Positions 4,414 through 6,659 of a DNA stretch of 6,659 bases are shown here, in pieces (positions within the stretch are counted from its first letter, which is position 1; each line of letters begins with the position of its first letter). The translations under genes and the position numbers were made by a program. Under the pieces are notes generated by a model, which did no database searches, was not told the DNA's origin, and saw only the letters and a list, made by a program, of their open reading frames with translations. The DNA lies in assembly GCA_003538625.1 (NCBI GenBank), contig DPRR01000008.1, positions 1 to 6,659 of the forward strand. Direction: 5' to 3'. This stretch comes from Ignavibacteriales bacterium (GTDB lineage: Bacteria; Bacteroidota; Ignavibacteria; Ignavibacteriales; Ignavibacteriaceae).

Positions 4414-6659
4414 ATGAAAATTCTTACAATTCAAATTTTGGTAGCTATCACATTAATTTGTTGCCCATTTGTAGATATTTATTCACAACTATTATGGGAA
4501 CAAGTGCCGGGTTTAGCAGGTGGGTACGTTGAAGTGTCAGCAAGTAATAGTTCCGGAGATATATTTGCTGGTACAAGCACTTCGGGCATTTTCAAATCAA
4601 CAGATAACGGTAACAGTTGGATTGAAAAAAATAATGGATTAACAAACTACAATGTGATTTCTTTAGCGATTAACAGCAGTAATATGATTTTTGCTGGTAC
4701 ATTTGATGCGGGCATTTTTAGATCAACCGATAATGGAGAGAATTGGACAGAAATTAATACTGGTTTGACTTTATATAATATAAGATCATTCGCATTTAGT
4801 GACAGTGGTTATACATTTGCTTGCGCGGCGCCCAGTCCATTTGCGGGACGTGTTTATCGATCTACAAATAATGGGGATACCTGGACTTTGTCAAGCACAG
4901 GGATGCTAAATCGCCCAGTTTTCTCTCTTGCAATTGATTCAAGTAATAATGTTTATGCAGGTTGTGGATTAAGCACTGGTTTTTATATTTCTACAAACAA
5001 CGGAGCAAATTGGACATTAAGAAATACTGGGTTAACAGATAAAAATGTTTTGAGCTTAACAATAGATAAAGCTAATGATTTAATTTACGCAGGTACATAT
5101 ACCGCCGTATTTAAATCAACAGATAAAGGTCTAAACTGGAATTCTACCGGATTAAGCGGCAATATCTGGGCACTTAATACAAACGCAGCAGGTGAAGTTT
5201 TTGCCGGCACCTGGACCGGTTCCATATACAAGAGTTCAAATTTTGGCAGCACCTGGAATAATCTTATTAATGATTTAACAATTGTTCAAGATATTTCAAT
5301 CTCACAAAATGGTGATATGTTTGCAGGTACATTCGGACCAGGTATATTCTACTCATCGGATAATGGAAATAATTGGGAGAATAAAAGTGCAGGCATAGAT
5401 TTTCCAAATATAAATTCTGTACTTGTCACCTCAAACGGGAATATTTTTGCTGGAAGTGGAATGGTTTATCGTTCTACGGATAATGGCGCAGACTGGTCAA
5501 ATGTTTTAGGCGGGCGGGGGAATAGTTGGTACAACTCAATTAAGACAAATAGTGCCGGAGTTATTTTTGCAGCTAATGGAGGACTGAGCGGCGGGTACTG
5601 GATTTATCGTTCAGAGGATAACGGGAATAATTGGCGAAAAATAAATAATGGTCTGGCAGACTCAACTATCTGGACAATTGCTTTAGATAGTCTTGATAAT
5701 TTATTTATAGGCACACCACACGGGATATATAAATCTACAAACAATGGAGAGAACTGGACTAATATAGGATTGACAAGTAATACAATCCGAATACTTGTAA
5801 TTAAAAATAATCAAACTTTTTTTGCAGGAACCGGACCAACAGGGACTTATCGTTCTACTGATGGAGGAAATAGTTGGGGACAAGTTTTGAGTACACCTGC
5901 AAATGTATATACAATGACAATAGATGCAGCAGGTAATATATTTGCTGGTGGTTATGATGGTGATTTGGGTATCTTTCGATCTTCTGATAATGGTGATAAT
6001 TGGTTAGCAGTAAATTCAGGCATTACTGATTTATCTATTCGTTCTTTAGCCTCATTAGGAAATGATATTTATGCAGGAACTTTAACAGGCGGTATTTTCA
6101 AATCGACTGACAATGGAAATAATTGGGTAAATATTAATGCAGGATTTGGGACAATCAGTGAAATATCTGCATTAGAAATTTCAAATAATTATATCTATGC
6201 CGGAACCAAAGGACTTTGGCGACGACTACTTTCTGAAATGGCTCCTCTTGGACCGACTAACCTTCTTGCAATAGCAGACACTTTTTCTGTGGAGCTTAGC
6301 TGGGATGACAACTCAGATAACGAACTTGGTTTCAAGATCGAAAGGAAAGATGATTCATTACAAATTGCGGCACCCTGGATATTAATTGATTCAGTAGGTG
6401 CAAATATAACTTCGTTCATTGATACAGGTTTAACTCCAAACTCTGCTTATTCATACCGAATGTACGCATTTAATGCTGCAGGGAACTCACCTTACAGCGA
6501 TTCTGTAGAAGTAGTTACTATTGTCCCCGTCGAGTTGACATCATTCAATGCGTCGGTTCAAACGAGCAGTGTTACACTAAACTGGGCAACAGCAACTGAA
6601 ACTAATAACCAGGGATTTGAGATTGAGAGAAAATCTGCAAACAGTAATTATGAAAAGAT
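4414..6659 (+). CDS. Secreted 14-blade BNR/Ycf48/sortilin-like propeller protein with fibronectin type III domain (3' partial)
   Basis: The frame is open from ATG 4414 to the window edge (748 codons, no stop), so the C terminus is missing. Residues 1-24 are a signal peptide (hydrophobic 8-19, likely cut at IYS|Q). Residues about 50-605 hold fourteen blade repeats of the form (I/V)FAGT..GIF(K/R)STDNG.NW, spaced 38-46 residues; the last is degenerate (IYAGTKGLWRRL). The pattern fits the sortilin/BNR/Ycf48-like propeller group, and fourteen suits two seven-bladed propellers. A fibronectin type III domain follows (about 611-703: ELSWDDNSDNELGFKIERK). Then VPVELTSF and LNWATATETNNQGFEIERK start another Ig/Fn-like domain; in Ignavibacteria and relatives this segment usually comes shortly before a T9SS sorting tail, so export to the cell surface or medium is expected. 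No catalytic residues are recognised; a binding or adhesive role is inference. The only two Cys in the visible mature part are 137 and 184, at matching places in blades 3 and 4. The gene lies 135 bases after the regulator. Confidence 0.9.
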   Translation, partial: MKILTIQILVAITLICCPFVDIYSQLLWEQVPGLAGGYVEVSASNSSGDIFAGTSTSGIFKSTDNGNSWIEKNNGLTNYNVISLAINSSNMIFAGTFDAGIFRSTDNGENWTEINTGLTLYNIRSFAFSDSGYTFACAAPSPFAGRVYRSTNNGDTWTLSSTGMLNRPVFSLAIDSSNNVYAGCGLSTGFYISTNNGANWTLRNTGLTDKNVLSLTIDKANDLIYAGTYTAVFKSTDKGLNWNSTGLSGNIWALNTNAAGEVFAGTWTGSIYKSSNFGSTWNNLINDLTIVQDISISQNGDMFAGTFGPGIFYSSDNGNNWENKSAGIDFPNINSVLVTSNGNIFAGSGMVYRSTDNGADWSNVLGGRGNSWYNSIKTNSAGVIFAANGGLSGGYWIYRSEDNGNNWRKINNGLADSTIWTIALDSLDNLFIGTPHGIYKSTNNGENWTNIGLTSNTIRILVIKNNQTFFAGTGPTGTYRSTDGGNSWGQVLSTPANVYTMTIDAAGNIFAGGYDGDLGIFRSSDNGDNWLAVNSGITDLSIRSLASLGNDIYAGTLTGGIFKSTDNGNNWVNINAGFGTISEISALEISNNYIYAGTKGLWRRLLSEMAPLGPTNLLAIADTFSVELSWDDNSDNELGFKIERKDDSLQIAAPWILIDSVGANITSFIDTGLTPNSAYSYRMYAFNAAGNSPYSDSVEVVTIVPVELTSFNASVQTSSVTLNWATATETNNQGFEIERKSANSNYEK
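4561..6234 (+). repeat. Tandem array of 14 propeller-blade coding repeats
   Basis: Protein-level repeats inside the secreted propeller gene. Blade motifs start at about 4561, 4687, 4813, 4951, 5083, 5197, 5317, 5443, 5563, 5701, 5818, 5938, 6067 and 6193, giving periods of 114-138 bases. All are multiples of three. The best-kept DNA stretch codes for (K/R)ST(D/N)NG and differs at third positions between copies, so the array is old and held by protein selection, not a recent expansion. Blades 3 and 9 carry small insertions before the STDNG turn. Confidence 0.8.

Noticed and set aside
4414..4488. Possible lipoprotein signal (LICC) in the propeller protein
   Set aside because: The residue before either Cys is Ile or Cys, not Gly/Ala/Ser, so there is no proper lipobox. 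A normal signal peptidase I site at IYS|Q fits better.
4561..6234. Regular repeat spacing that could suggest a CRISPR array or DNA satellite
   Set aside because: Periods of 114-138 bases are all multiples of three, the frame is open throughout, and conservation follows the protein motif with free third positions. These are propeller blades.
6195..6419. Minus-strand open frame opposite the Fn3 region of the propeller gene
   Set aside because: The plus frame is continuous and clearly coding; the minus product is low-complexity Ser/Leu-rich sequence of shadow type. The same applies to the minus frames at 1331-1543, 3750-3971 and 5701-5883.

Overview
The window is AT-rich (roughly one third G+C by eye). 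It has the protein style of the Bacteroidota / Ignavibacteria-Chlorobi group: a type IX secretion (T9SS) C-terminal tail, signal peptides cut before Gln, a Reg_prop/Y_Y_Y sensor kinase, and a 'PVELTSF...LNWATATE' linker that is very common in secreted proteins of Ignavibacteria. The readable Shine-Dalgarno-like sites and the linker style make me favour an Ignavibacteriales-type organism over a classical Bacteroides. That placement is inference.

Layout, all on the + strand. 1-92: last 29 codons of a secreted protein ending in a T9SS type A sorting signal. 114-146: a strong intrinsic terminator. 147-418: non-coding AT-rich region that must hold the promoter of the next gene. 419-3571: a 1050-residue membrane histidine kinase with 14 propeller-blade motifs outside the membrane, a Y_Y_Y domain, one membrane helix, and a HisKA_3/HATPase_c core. 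3652-4278: a NarL/LuxR-type response regulator starting at GTG, the obvious partner of the kinase. 4279-4413: a short gap with weak hairpins. 4414 to the window end: a large secreted protein with 14 BNR/Ycf48/sortilin-like blade motifs, a fibronectin type III domain and the start of a second domain. It is open at the window edge and probably ends in a T9SS tail outside the window.

How it fits together: the sensor is like the periplasmic half of Bacteroides hybrid two-component systems. Its output is split into a separate NarL-type regulator instead of being fused to a receiver and an AraC domain. The kinase and regulator should form one operon. The secreted propeller gene downstream is a plausible regulon member or an unlinked neighbour, and the sequence does not decide this. 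I see no mobile element, CRISPR array, tRNA or rRNA, and nothing that must be a new system. The most distinctive point is that a 14-blade sensor and a 14-blade exported protein from different propeller families stand side by side.
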